Source: JAVVRI01 sp036654795 | GTDB taxonomy: Bacteria; Bacteroidota; Bacteroidia; Bacteroidales; Tannerellaceae | DNA length: 18,967 nucleotides | Assembly (NCBI GenBank): GCA_036654795.1 | Contig: JAVVRI010000045.1 | Span: forward strand, 1 to 18,967 | Reading direction: 5' to 3' | Shown: piece after piece, positions 1 to 7,200 of the stretch | How the letters are laid out: each line of letters opens with the position of its first letter | Position numbering within the stretch: position 1 is the stretch's first letter | Notes under the pieces: generated by a model | What the model was told of the DNA's origin: nothing | Seen by the model: the letters and a program-made list of their open reading frames with translations, nothing else | Database searches by the model: none | Made by a program: the position numbers and the translations under genes

Positions 1-80
1 AGTCTATGGCATCTTGAGCCATGAACGAATACAGGATGTCTTTCTTGCCTGAAAATATTTTGTGGGCTGGAAAAGCTTGG

Positions 81-1250
81 TTAGAGCTTGGGGTTGGCGC
101 GTAGACGATGCTGGAGAGCTAGGAAGAGTGCGCCGGGCAATAGGATGATGCCTGCCGAGACGAGCAAAGCCATCTGCAGTGAATACATGTCGTTGAGCCA
201 TCCGATAAAGGGGGCTATGGCGGCAAACATGAGCCGGATTACAAAGTTGCGGATGGAAAGCACCGTGGCACGCATTTCGGTAAAGGTCATCTGGTTGATA
301 TATCCCTTTAGGATAGGCGTTGCGAATCCGCGGAAGATGTAGAATATAAGCAAGATGCCCAGCCCGGCATAGGTCAGGTTATAAGCCAGTGAGACGTATC
401 CGCCGACAATGACCAGCAGAATTAATAGATTCATCCTGTCCATCCCGAAGTAACGCTCCACGCGGTCGGAGTAGAGCGCCGCAATGCCTACGGTCAGGTT
501 GAGCACTGTCCAGATAACCCCATACCAAGAGGTTGGCGTGTCGAGGTGCATCAATACCGGTTGCACAAACCAGGCCATTGTCAGTGTGCCGGCGCCAATG
601 ACGCCCGAATACATAATGTTATAGCAGAGCTTTCGGTTTGTTATGAGCGAGTACTTGATGATCTTCATAATCTCGGACAGAGGGCTTTGTATCTTGCTCT
701 TCACCTTCCATTCCCGCAAGGCAAAGGCGGCCGGTATGCCGGTAAAAGCAATGCAAGCTTGTGCGTAAAAGGGGTAACGCAGGGAATAAGCAGCCAGCAA
801 TCCGCCAAAGATACCCGCCAACGCTTCGGCAAAATTGCCAATCATCGTGATCCGCCCTTCGTAGCGGAGGTAGAGCGACTCCTTGCGGTAATGCGCCGTG
901 GTGTCGTAAAGCAATGCCGAGTCCGCCCCGTTCACCAATGTTTGCCCTATACCCAATAATACTTCGGCCACGAGAAATGTTTGAAAGGTAGAGGTAAACG
1001 AATAGCACAGATAACCAAAGAAGAACAGAATGCAACCAGATATCAGGCAGTTGCGCCGCCCCCAGACGTCCGCCAGATAGCCGGAAGGGATCTCTAGCAC
1101 CACCGCCGCAACCGAATAGGCGCTTTTTAGGATAAAGACATCCTGTAGCCCCAGCCCGTGGTCTTCGTAGAATAGCACGATAATGGGCATTACTAACGTA
1201 AACCACTTGGAGAGCTTTATTAAATAGAGTGCTATAATGTTCCTTTTCAT
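81..1250 (-). CDS. MFS transporter (12-TM permease)
   Basis: Predicted inner-membrane secondary transporter of the major facilitator superfamily; the substrate cannot be told from sequence. The 389-aa protein is hydrophobic throughout, with about 12 membrane segments. It has a good motif A between TM2 and TM3 (IPSGYLADVWGRR, near residues 52-64), the signature of the family's cytoplasmic loop. An in-frame TTG at 1277 would add nine residues, but the ATG at 1250 (MKRNIIALYL) is preferred: a TATCTTTG box at 1275-1282 lies just upstream and would put the transcript start downstream of 1277. The gene stands alone and is divergent from the paaK-like gene. It could export a drug or a metabolite. 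The family call is secure; the function is not. Confidence 0.9.
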   Translation of the reverse strand: MKRNIIALYLIKLSKWFTLVMPIIVLFYEDHGLGLQDVFILKSAYSVAAVVLEIPSGYLADVWGRRNCLISGCILFFFGYLCYSFTSTFQTFLVAEVLLGIGQTLVNGADSALLYDTTAHYRKESLYLRYEGRITMIGNFAEALAGIFGGLLAAYSLRYPFYAQACIAFTGIPAAFALREWKVKSKIQSPLSEIMKIIKYSLITNRKLCYNIMYSGVIGAGTLTMAWFVQPVLMHLDTPTSWYGVIWTVLNLTVGIAALYSDRVERYFGMDRMNLLILLVIVGGYVSLAYNLTYAGLGILLIFYIFRGFATPILKGYINQMTFTEMRATVLSIRNFVIRLMFAAIAPFIGWLNDMYSLQMALLVSAGIILLPGALFLALQHRLRANPKL

Positions 1251-1274
1251 TCGTTTGCCGGCTAATTGAAGGGG

Positions 1275-1282
1275 CAAAGATA
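1275..1282 (-). promoter_or_regulatory. Bacteroides-type -7 box for the MFS gene
   Basis: On the minus strand this reads TATCTTTG, an exact fit to the Bacteroides -7 consensus TAnnTTTG. It lies 25 bases upstream of the ATG at 1250. No good TTTG -33 element is seen at the usual spacing, only a weak TTG nearby. The box supports the shorter start of the transporter. Confidence 0.5.
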
Positions 1283-1344
1283 CGAATTATCGCATTTCAA
1301 GGCATTTATTTGCCGGTAGAATGGGCAGGATATAAAAAAAGTAG

Positions 1345-1352
1345 TTACTTTG
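1345..1352 (+). promoter_or_regulatory. Probable -7 box for the paaK/ACT pair
   Basis: TTACTTTG matches the Bacteroides -7 consensus TAnnTTTG at all fixed positions except the second. It lies 36 bases upstream of the ATG at 1389. A TTTG at 1309-1312 is too distant to be a standard -33 partner, so the assignment is tentative. Confidence 0.4.
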
Positions 1353-1388
1353 TAGCAGGATTAATCTAAAATGAAATAGAACGAGACC

Positions 1389-2690
1389 ATGATTTGGAAC
1401 GAGACAATTGAATGTATGGACCGCGATGAGATGCGGAAATTACAAAGTATCCGGTTGAAACGAGTTGTTGAGCATGCTTACCATAATACTCCCTTTTACC
1501 GTAATAAAATGCAGGAAATGGGTATCACGCCAAATGATATTCAGTCGATAGATGACATTACGAAACTTCCTTTTACCATTAAGAAGGATTTGCGAGACAA
1601 CTATCCTTTTGGGCTGATGGCGGTGCCGATGTCCGAGATTGTCCGTTTACACGCCTCTTCCGGTACGACCGGTAAACCAATTGTTGTGGGTTATACCCGC
1701 AAAGACCTCTCTATATGGAGTGAGGCGGTGGCACGTTGTCTTACGGCCGTTGGGCTGACGAAGCAGGATTCTGTGCAGGTTTCTTATGGATACGGCCTCT
1801 TTACCGGTGGACTGGGAATGCATGCCGGAGTGGAGAATATGGGTGGAACGGTTATCCCGATGAGCAGTGGCAATACGCAGAAGCAGATCCAATTGATGCA
1901 CGACTTCGGAGCGAAGGCATTGGCTTGCACTCCTTCTTATGCGCTCTACTTGGCTGAGACCATTCGAGATTCGGACATTCCGCGCGAAGACTTTAAATTA
2001 AAGATTGGCATCTTCGGCGCTGAGCCGTGGACGGAGAATATGCGTAAGGAGATTGAGGAGAAGATGGGCATCAAGGCATACGATATTTACGGTCTGACGG
2101 AAATAATTGGTCCGGGCGTTGGCTCGGAATGCGAATGTCAATGTGGTACGCACTTGTGGGAAGATCACTTCTTTCCGGAGATTATCGACCCGAATACCTT
2201 GCAGCCCGTAGAACCTGGTCAGCCGGGCGAACTGGTCTTTACGACTATTACGAAGGAGGGGATGCCGATGATTCGTTATCGTACGCGGGACTTGACGTCG
2301 CTCAACTATGAGCGCTGCGCTTGCGGCCGTACGGCTGTGCGCATGAATCGTATTTTGGGACGTAGCGACGACATGCTGATCATACGTGGTGTAAACGTCT
2401 TCCCGTCTCAGGTAGAATCTGTTATTCTGGAACTTCCTGAATTCGAACCGCATTATCTGATCGTTGTGGACCGTGTACGCAATACCGACACGTTCCAAAT
2501 ACAGGTAGAGGTGCGCCCTGAATATTATTCGGACGAGATGAATAAGATGATTGCCCTTAAAAAGAAAATAACCGCCCGCATGCAGAGTGTCATTGGCATT
2601 CAGCCGGACGTAAAGATTGTGGAGCCGCGCAGCATAGAACGTAGCATGGGCAAGGCCAAGCACGTAATAGACAATCGTAAATTAGTTTAA
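1389..2690 (+). CDS. paaK: Phenylacetate--CoA ligase family protein (PaaK-like)
   Basis: Cytoplasmic adenylate-forming enzyme that couples an aryl acid (phenylacetate or a related arylacetate) to CoA through an acyl-AMP, using ATP. The 433 aa match the usual family length. The ATP-binding loop SSGTTGKP is at residues 90-97, followed by a YGLTE-type adenylate motif (IYGLTEIIGPGVG), a YRTRDL segment that contacts the ribose, and a C-terminal SDDMLIIRGVNVFPSQVE hinge typical of PaaK. The next gene is 20 bases downstream and encodes a tandem ACT protein, a common pairing in anaerobes. In many anaerobes such ligases sit beside indolepyruvate:ferredoxin oxidoreductase (iorAB) and serve aromatic amino acid metabolism; no ior genes are in this window. 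The exact acid used is unknown. Confidence 0.93.
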   Translation: MIWNETIECMDRDEMRKLQSIRLKRVVEHAYHNTPFYRNKMQEMGITPNDIQSIDDITKLPFTIKKDLRDNYPFGLMAVPMSEIVRLHASSGTTGKPIVVGYTRKDLSIWSEAVARCLTAVGLTKQDSVQVSYGYGLFTGGLGMHAGVENMGGTVIPMSSGNTQKQIQLMHDFGAKALACTPSYALYLAETIRDSDIPREDFKLKIGIFGAEPWTENMRKEIEEKMGIKAYDIYGLTEIIGPGVGSECECQCGTHLWEDHFFPEIIDPNTLQPVEPGQPGELVFTTITKEGMPMIRYRTRDLTSLNYERCACGRTAVRMNRILGRSDDMLIIRGVNVFPSQVESVILELPEFEPHYLIVVDRVRNTDTFQIQVEVRPEYYSDEMNKMIALKKKITARMQSVIGIQPDVKIVEPRSIERSMGKAKHVIDNRKLV

Positions 2691-2710
2691 CTTTAAATAT
2701 ATTAAGCGCT

Positions 2711-3136
2711 ATGTTAATTAAACAGTTATCTATCTTTTTGGAGAACAAGAAAGGCCGTTTTACGGAAGTGGCTAAGATATTAGGCGAAGCCGGCATCAAC
2801 ATGTCAGCCTTCACAGTAGCCGAAAACTCTGACTTTGGCATTCTGCGCCTGATCGTATCGGATACGGAACGTGCAATCGAGGTGCTTCGGAGCAAATTAT
2901 ATGCCGTCAGCGTTGCTGATGTTGTCTGCCTCCATTGCCCCAATCAGCCCGGAGCGTTGGCCAAGGCCATGGATATTATCACCTCTGCCGGCATCTTTAT
3001 TGAGTACATGTATGCTTTCTCGCAAGGGGACGCAGCCAATGTAATTATCCGTCCGGACAATGTGCAGAAGTGCGCTGAGGTGTTGAAAGATAATAAATTG
3101 GAGCTTATTGCTGCCAGTGATTTGTATAAGTTATAA
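2711..3136 (+). CDS. Tandem ACT-domain protein
   Basis: Small cytoplasmic protein (141 aa) made of two ACT domains and nothing else: residues about 3-66 (IKQLSIFLENKKGRFTEVAK) and about 71-136 (VVCLHCPNQPGALAKAMDII). ACT domains bind amino acids and regulate enzymes or transcription. Both copies show the expected opening strand followed by a Gly- or Pro-rich turn (KKGRF, QPGAL) where the ligand usually binds. It follows the paaK-like gene by 20 bases and is almost certainly co-transcribed. The likely role is sensing an aromatic or branched-chain amino acid to control the ligase or related steps; that is inference from context. The start is the ATG that gives MLIKQLSIFL, with no better alternative upstream. 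Confidence 0.9.
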   Translation: MLIKQLSIFLENKKGRFTEVAKILGEAGINMSAFTVAENSDFGILRLIVSDTERAIEVLRSKLYAVSVADVVCLHCPNQPGALAKAMDIITSAGIFIEYMYAFSQGDAANVIIRPDNVQKCAEVLKDNKLELIAASDLYKL

Positions 3137-3153
3137 TTATTAACGTTTAGCGC

Positions 3154-3184
3154 TTCGTTTATTAGTCAGTATGCACTAACTTTG
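3154..3184 (+). promoter_or_regulatory. Promoter of the bamD cluster
   Basis: TAACTTTG at 3177-3184 fits the Bacteroides -7 consensus TAnnTTTG exactly. A TTCG at 3154-3157, 19 bases upstream, is close to the TTTG -33 element. The bamD ATG follows 19 bases later, so the leader would be very short. Confidence 0.6.
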
Positions 3185-3203
3185 CGCGCTAAAAGCCAGT
3201 TGA

Positions 3204-4013
3204 ATGAAAAAGATTCTGTTTTTATTGATGATGATTACCCTCTTGCTGTCCTCGTGTGGCGAGTATAATAAGATATTGAAGAGCACGGACTATGAATTGA
3301 AATATTCGTATGCGAAGAAATATTTCAATGCCAAACAGTTCTCCAAGTCTGCTACGATTCTGGACGAACTGGTTCCTATCTTTAAAGGAACGGCAAATGC
3401 GGAGGAGTCATTGTACCTGCTGGCACAAAGCTATTACGGGCAAAAGGACTACTCAACGGCTTCGCAGTACTTTAATACCTATTATACGACTTATCCGAAA
3501 GGCGAATATACTGAGTTGGCGCGTTATTATTCAGGTTATGGCCTCTATCTGGATTCTCCTGATCCACGGTTAGACCAGGCTCAGACGTACGACGCCATCA
3601 GTCAGTTGCAACTTTACATGGAGTACTATCCGCAGAGCGAACGGGCTGACGAAGCTCAGAAGATTATGTTCGAACTGCAGGAGAAATTGGCTTATAAAGA
3701 GCTAATGGCTACGCGGCTGTATTATAATTTGGGTACATATATGGGAAATAACTTCCTCTCCTGCATCATTACGGCTCAGAACGCTTTAAAGAATTATCCA
3801 TACTCCAAGTATCGCGAGGAGTTTATGTTCTTCGTAATCCGTTCCAAGTATGAGTTGGCATTAGTCAGTGTGGTAGAAAAGTTGCAAGGCCGTTACCGCG
3901 ATGTGGTGGACGAGTACTTCAACTATATGAACGAGTATCCCGAAGGTAAGTTTGTAAAGCAGGTACAAAAGTTTCACGACTATGCCAGCAAACGAATAAA
4001 TGATGCATATTAA
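3204..4013 (+). CDS. bamD: Outer membrane protein assembly factor BamD
   Basis: Periplasm-facing outer-membrane lipoprotein of the BAM complex, which folds beta-barrel proteins into the outer membrane with BamA. The 269-aa product starts with a lipoprotein signal, MKKILFLLMMITLLLSSC, so the lipidated cysteine is Cys18. The rest is a helical TPR-like scaffold: repeats such as YSYAKKYFNAKQFSKSATIL, LLAQSYYGQKDYSTASQYF and a YPQSERADEAQ helix are typical of BamD/YfiO. Length and layout fit Bacteroidetes BamD. The omega-like gene follows 23 bases downstream; the bamD-rpoZ arrangement is, from general knowledge, common in this phylum. BamD is essential in other Gram-negatives. Confidence 0.95.
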   Translation: MKKILFLLMMITLLLSSCGEYNKILKSTDYELKYSYAKKYFNAKQFSKSATILDELVPIFKGTANAEESLYLLAQSYYGQKDYSTASQYFNTYYTTYPKGEYTELARYYSGYGLYLDSPDPRLDQAQTYDAISQLQLYMEYYPQSERADEAQKIMFELQEKLAYKELMATRLYYNLGTYMGNNFLSCIITAQNALKNYPYSKYREEFMFFVIRSKYELALVSVVEKLQGRYRDVVDEYFNYMNEYPEGKFVKQVQKFHDYASKRINDAY

Positions 4014-4036
4014 CGAAATTAATCAATAAAAAAAGT

Positions 4037-4369
4037 ATGGATTACAGAAAATCTAACGCTCCGACCAACACAGTGACTCGTGATATGATGAAAGTATCAG
4101 ACGACACGGGTAATGTGTATGAAACGGTAGCAATTATCGGCAAGCGTGCAAATCAGATTAGTGTCGAAATGAAATCTGATCTGGAAAAGAAGCTCCAGGA
4201 GTTTGCTTCCTATAATGATAATCTGGAGGAAGTTTTCGAAAACAGAGAACAGATTGAAATCTCACGTTACTATGAGAAGTTGCCTAAGGCAACATTGATT
4301 GCTGCTCAGGAATATGTTGAGGGTAAAGTGTATTATAAGAATCCGGCTAAGGAAAAGAATAATTTCTAA
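4037..4369 (+). CDS. rpoZ: RNA polymerase omega-like subunit (Bacteroidetes type)
   Basis: Small (110 aa) subunit that helps assemble and stabilise RNA polymerase by clamping the beta' chain. The segment VYETVAIIGKRANQISVEMKSDLEKKLQEF (two parts near residues 31-60) resembles the omega/Rpb6 fold, with the conserved IIGKRANQI core. The tail is longer and more polar than in proteobacterial omega, as is normal in Bacteroidetes. It follows bamD at a short distance and is likely in the same transcript. A strong hairpin lies just after its stop, which may end or attenuate transcription before the next gene. Confidence 0.9.
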   Translation: MDYRKSNAPTNTVTRDMMKVSDDTGNVYETVAIIGKRANQISVEMKSDLEKKLQEFASYNDNLEEVFENREQIEISRYYEKLPKATLIAAQEYVEGKVYYKNPAKEKNNF

Positions 4370-4383
4370 GAAAATGAATCCAT

Positions 4384-4438
4384 AACAATCGGCAATGCGC
4401 AACAGAAGGTCTCCTTCGGCTGTACATTGCCGATTGTT
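4384..4438 (+). terminator. Long hairpin, likely terminator or attenuator after rpoZ
   Basis: The arms at 4384-4397 and 4425-4438 are perfect inverted repeats of 14 bases (core ACAATCGGCAATG paired with CATTGCCGATTGT). A second small hairpin (GAAGG TCT CCTTC, 4405-4417) sits in the loop. The 3' arm runs into TTTATT, a modest U-rich tail. Position and shape fit a Rho-independent terminator between the omega gene and the DUF4293 gene. The short U tract leaves an attenuator or RNA-stability element possible. Confidence 0.75.
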
Positions 4439-4460
4439 TATTAAAAGTAAATCAAGTACT

Positions 4461-4925
4461 ATGTTACAACGAATTCAGACCGTTTATTTGCTTATTATTG
4501 TGGTGTTGACAACAGCTACCTTGTTTTTATCGCTTGCTACGATTCAGTCGGGCGATGCTTTGTTCTCGTTTGATGCCTCAGGCATTACTTCTATGACGAC
4601 GATTCCTCAGGAGTTAGTCTATCCCACTTGGGGGCTTTTTGCTTTGACGGTTGTTATTGCGCTGACTGCGCTGGTTACGATCTTTTTGTTTCGTAAACGT
4701 ATTCTGCAGATGCGTATCTGTGTATTTAACGCTCTCCTGATGCTTGGCTTTTACGGATTATTTGCCTTTTTCGTATGGACATTGAAAGGACAGTTAGGAG
4801 AGGCGCATGTGAGTGTTAAGATAGCTCTTTCTTTTCCGTTGATTAATCTTATCCTCGACTACCTTGCCATTCGTAGCATTGGTGCTGACGAGGCACTAGT
4901 GCGCTCCCTAGAGCGTTTACGGTAG
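4461..4925 (+). CDS. DUF4293 family membrane protein
   Basis: Inner-membrane protein of unknown function found across Bacteroidetes. The 154-aa product opens with MLQRIQTVYLLIIVVL, the hallmark N-terminus of the DUF4293 family, and has four membrane segments (about residues 7-27, 53-78, 87-110 and 117-136). A longer reading from 4395 would begin inside the hairpin arm and add a basic, non-membrane stretch unlike the family, so the ATG at 4461 is chosen. In this phylum the gene often neighbours rpoZ and bamD, as here, but the mechanistic link is not known. The end converges with minus-strand sequence that carries the tail of a possible broken gene. Confidence 0.88.
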   Translation: MLQRIQTVYLLIIVVLTTATLFLSLATIQSGDALFSFDASGITSMTTIPQELVYPTWGLFALTVVIALTALVTIFLFRKRILQMRICVFNALLMLGFYGLFAFFVWTLKGQLGEAHVSVKIALSFPLINLILDYLAIRSIGADEALVRSLERLR

Positions 4926-5183
4926 GCATAGGCTAAAGGCTATTTTTGATGGATGAATGGTAAACAGCGAAAAGATCAGATGGTCATCGTCCTCCTTTGT
5001 CTCACTGAGGTAGTTGAACTGTTCGTCCATCATTATAATAGTAAATTGCTTGCTTTCAATCGGCGTTTTTAGGGTTGTACTCGGAATGCCGGAGAGTAAA
5101 TAGCGGTAATACACTTTACTTACTTTTTCTTTTTCATATAATAGAGTATCATGTCTATATACCGAATATAGTATTGTGCATGT
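4917..5183 (-). pseudogene. Possible C-terminal remnant of an unknown gene
   Basis: A minus-strand reading frame open from 5183 to a stop at 4917. It overlaps the end of the PtuB-like gene in another frame and the last bases of the DUF4293 gene. The part below about 5120 reads YRYLLSGIPSTTLKTPIESK and then a Met- and acid-rich stretch (MMDEQFNYLSETKEDDDH), which looks like real protein. Base and codon use there are less AT-rich than in the defence genes and closer to the native neighbours. The only local start is a GTG at 5114 with no evident ribosome site, so this looks like the 3' end of an older gene left behind by the defence cassette. No family is recognised. It could also be chance. Confidence 0.35.
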
Positions 5184-5812
5184 TCAAACTCTTTGATTTT
5201 TAGTTCAACTTGCTCTTTCGATAGTTTCCTTATGATACTGATAAGACTGGAAATATCTTTTAATCTTTCTGTTGCCAGTTTATTGCAATTAAGATTAAGC
5301 AACATAATTGTATCGTATGCATCTTTTATATTGCCCGCTAATGTTCTTTCATTTATTTGATAATCTTTCCATTGGTCATAGCAGCCATTTGGCAAGATTT
5401 CTCCATTTAAATTATATTTAAAATACTCGGTGCAATTTATCTCTTTGATAAAAGCTCTTATCGATTTACAACCTTTAGATTCTCCGCAGTGTTGATGTTC
5501 TTTTGACATACCACTGGAGTCTATACAGCAAGCGTAAATATTGTTATAGTCCATTTCAATAGCCCCATTTCCAGTATCTAATTTTTGAGGCACTAAATGT
5601 TCATTGTGAGCACCACCTTCTTTTTTACCTTGATAATGAGTAATTCTCTGCTGGCAATAGCAACAGAGATGATGTTGCTCTGCCCTTAGAATTTCATTCA
5701 GCTCATTTTTATGATCAAAATCGCTATAAGCTATAGGTTGTTCCGCCTGTTTTCTTAATTCTATCCAAGAAGAGATGCAGGTAGGTTCTGTCATTTTTTT
5801 TATAAATCTCAT
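5120..5812 (-). CDS. ptuB: HNH endonuclease-like protein, TIGR02646/PtuB type
   Basis: Probable nuclease partner of the upstream ATPase in a Septu-like anti-phage system; in the family, PtuB supplies an HNH domain and PtuA the ATPase. In this 230-aa protein, residues 50-53 form a CCYC zinc knuckle, residues 70-72 NEH give the catalytic-looking Glu-His pair within HNEHLVPQ, residues 88-91 are DYNN, and CC at 95-96, HC at 108-109 and Lys113 complete the pattern seen in TIGR02646 proteins. The C-terminal half is helical and charged, ending in YYMKKKK. It starts 11 bases after the ATPase stop, so the two are one operon. The ATG at 5812 is used; Met7 is a possible alternative. The function is inferred from family and pairing. 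Confidence 0.85.
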   Translation of the reverse strand: MRFIKKMTEPTCISSWIELRKQAEQPIAYSDFDHKNELNEILRAEQHHLCCYCQQRITHYQGKKEGGAHNEHLVPQKLDTGNGAIEMDYNNIYACCIDSSGMSKEHQHCGESKGCKSIRAFIKEINCTEYFKYNLNGEILPNGCYDQWKDYQINERTLAGNIKDAYDTIMLLNLNCNKLATERLKDISSLISIIRKLSKEQVELKIKEFEHAQYYIRYIDMILYYMKKKK

Positions 5813-5823
5813 AAGAACTATTT

Positions 5824-7083
5824 TTAGAAAAAGCTGAGCATCATATCAGCTCTTTGCAACTCTGTATGCTCTTTTCCCAATTCTTGTTCAAGGATGGCTC
5901 TATACTTCAAGGCCTCCTCTTCTTTTCCCATTCCTTTTTCTATCAAGATAAAATAGTCTTTAAGGTTGTCTTTTAATAAATTATCCATTTCAGAAGTACC
6001 CATTTCATTCAGAATGTAATTGGCATCTTTCCCGTGTTGAAGTGGAAAATCGAAAGCTTGATTATCTTTTATGCTTATTATTTTACCATCTTTCACCGAG
6101 CCCAACACCAATGGGGCATGGGTGGTTACAATGAATTGAATAGAAGGGAAAGCGATTCTCAAGTCTCTTAAAACTTTCTTTTGCCACGCTGGATGCAGAT
6201 GCAAATCAATTTCATCTATTAGTACAACGCCTGTCGTCTCCTTTGAGGCTTGTTCTTTCAAATGAGGATTAAGAATGTAACATCTGAAAGCTATTTCCAT
6301 TACCATTGCTAGCATGGTTCTCACACCGTCTGATAGCATGTGGAAAGGTGTCTTTTCAAGTGTATCTTTTATCGTAAAGATAAGTTCGTTTTTTTTTATG
6401 TCGAACTTAATGCTTTCACAGTTGTCAATACATTCCATCACTGCCATGTTTACCGATCTAAGCATCATTGACTCTTTCTTATTCTGAAGTTCAGATAATG
6501 TTTCTGTAAAATATAAATCCAAGAAGAACTTTATATTAGTTAGAGGATCAAGTGCATTATAATATCCTCGCAATCTGCTTGCATCTGGTTCTACCCCTAC
6601 ATCCTTCTTCTCTTTTTTAAATCTGTCGGTAGAGTAATAGGCTATCAATGGAATCGTGGTATTACTTGTAGAGTCTCGAATACATTCCTGCATGGTATTC
6701 GATGCTGTCACCATATCTTTAGCATTCACATATCTTGTTTTCCCCCCCCACGTTTCTAATGATCTTTCCCAAGAGAGTGAGCGGCATGTATTGTTTGATG
6801 CTTCAAATTCATTTATTTCTCCTTCAGCATTTATAAATACCGGAATTTGAGGCTCCAAATTTGATAATCTGGCGTCATCAGGATTTATTCCTGGGCTAGA
6901 TATTTTATCTTTATACTTATTTACTCCTAAAAATAAAGAACCAATAGCTATTCTGAGTGCTTCTAAAACAGCTGTTTTTCCTGTTCCGTTAATGCCCACA
7001 ATAACATTTAAGCGGTTGTGTAGATTCAACGAGATGTCTTCGTAGCATCTGAAATTGCGCAATCTAATAGAATTAACTTGCAT
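5824..7083 (-). CDS. ptuA: AAA/OLD-like ATPase, PtuA type (Septu-like defence)
   Basis: Cytoplasmic SMC/ABC-like ATPase, the probable sensor and regulator of a two-gene Septu-type defence module. In 419 aa it has an N-terminal AAA15/OLD-like start (SIRLRNFRCYEDISLNL), Walker A GINGTGKT at 30-37, a YYSTDRF segment at 149-155 seen in this group, an ABC-like signature LSDGVRTMLAM at 250-260, Walker B VVLIDEID at 286-293 and an H-loop TTHAP at 320-324. The C-terminal LGTSE-like (MGTSEMDNLL) and ELQRADMMLSFF parts are also typical. There is no OLD Toprim domain; the nuclease is the next gene. Base composition is clearly more AT-rich than in the flanking genes, consistent with transfer. Two homopolymer runs (A9 and G7) lie in the frame. 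Confidence 0.88.
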   Translation of the reverse strand: MQVNSIRLRNFRCYEDISLNLHNRLNVIVGINGTGKTAVLEALRIAIGSLFLGVNKYKDKISSPGINPDDARLSNLEPQIPVFINAEGEINEFEASNNTCRSLSWERSLETWGGKTRYVNAKDMVTASNTMQECIRDSTSNTTIPLIAYYSTDRFKKEKKDVGVEPDASRLRGYYNALDPLTNIKFFLDLYFTETLSELQNKKESMMLRSVNMAVMECIDNCESIKFDIKKNELIFTIKDTLEKTPFHMLSDGVRTMLAMVMEIAFRCYILNPHLKEQASKETTGVVLIDEIDLHLHPAWQKKVLRDLRIAFPSIQFIVTTHAPLVLGSVKDGKIISIKDNQAFDFPLQHGKDANYILNEMGTSEMDNLLKDNLKDYFILIEKGMGKEEEALKYRAILEQELGKEHTELQRADMMLSFF

Positions 7084-7129
7084 ATTTAACTTTTTTCTTG
7101 AAGTATCAATTTATACTATACATATAATA

Positions 7130-7137
7130 CAAAGATA
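7130..7137 (-). promoter_or_regulatory. -7 box for the Septu-like operon
   Basis: The minus strand reads TATCTTTG, an exact match to the Bacteroides -7 consensus, 47 bases upstream of the ptuA-like ATG at 7083. No TTTG -33 element is seen at normal spacing; the region upstream is simply AT-rich. It suggests the cassette carries its own promoter rather than relying on the antiporter operon. Confidence 0.5.
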
Positions 7138-7200
7138 TTGAAAATATTTTTTGTTTGCATTTGTTTATTGAATAATAATTGATCTTTCTATTGACATCCC

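Noticed and set aside
1..22. Possible start of a next minus-strand gene (ATG at 22, MAQDAID)
   Set aside because: Only seven codons are visible before the window ends and no promoter or ribosome site stands out.
619..1206. 195-codon minus-strand frame within the MFS gene
   Set aside because: It is a shadow of the transporter in another frame, with no family motifs; the MFS reading has motif A and clear membrane segments.
1998..2663. 221-codon frame antisense to the paaK-like gene
   Set aside because: Composition is typical of an antisense shadow and the plus-strand frame has all the adenylate-forming motifs.
4395..4460. Upstream extension of the DUF4293 protein from the ATG at 4395
   Set aside because: It begins within a hairpin arm and adds a basic stretch foreign to the family; MLQRIQTVYLL at 4461 is the conserved start.
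4894..4915. Palindrome CACTAGTG and small stem CGCTC/GAGCG near the DUF4293 stop as a terminator
   Set aside because: The stem is only 5 bp, inside the coding region, with a three-base T run; too weak to call.
5120..7083. Retron Ec78-type system
   Set aside because: The ATPase/HNH pair fits its effector, but there is no reverse transcriptase or ncRNA-like region next to it.
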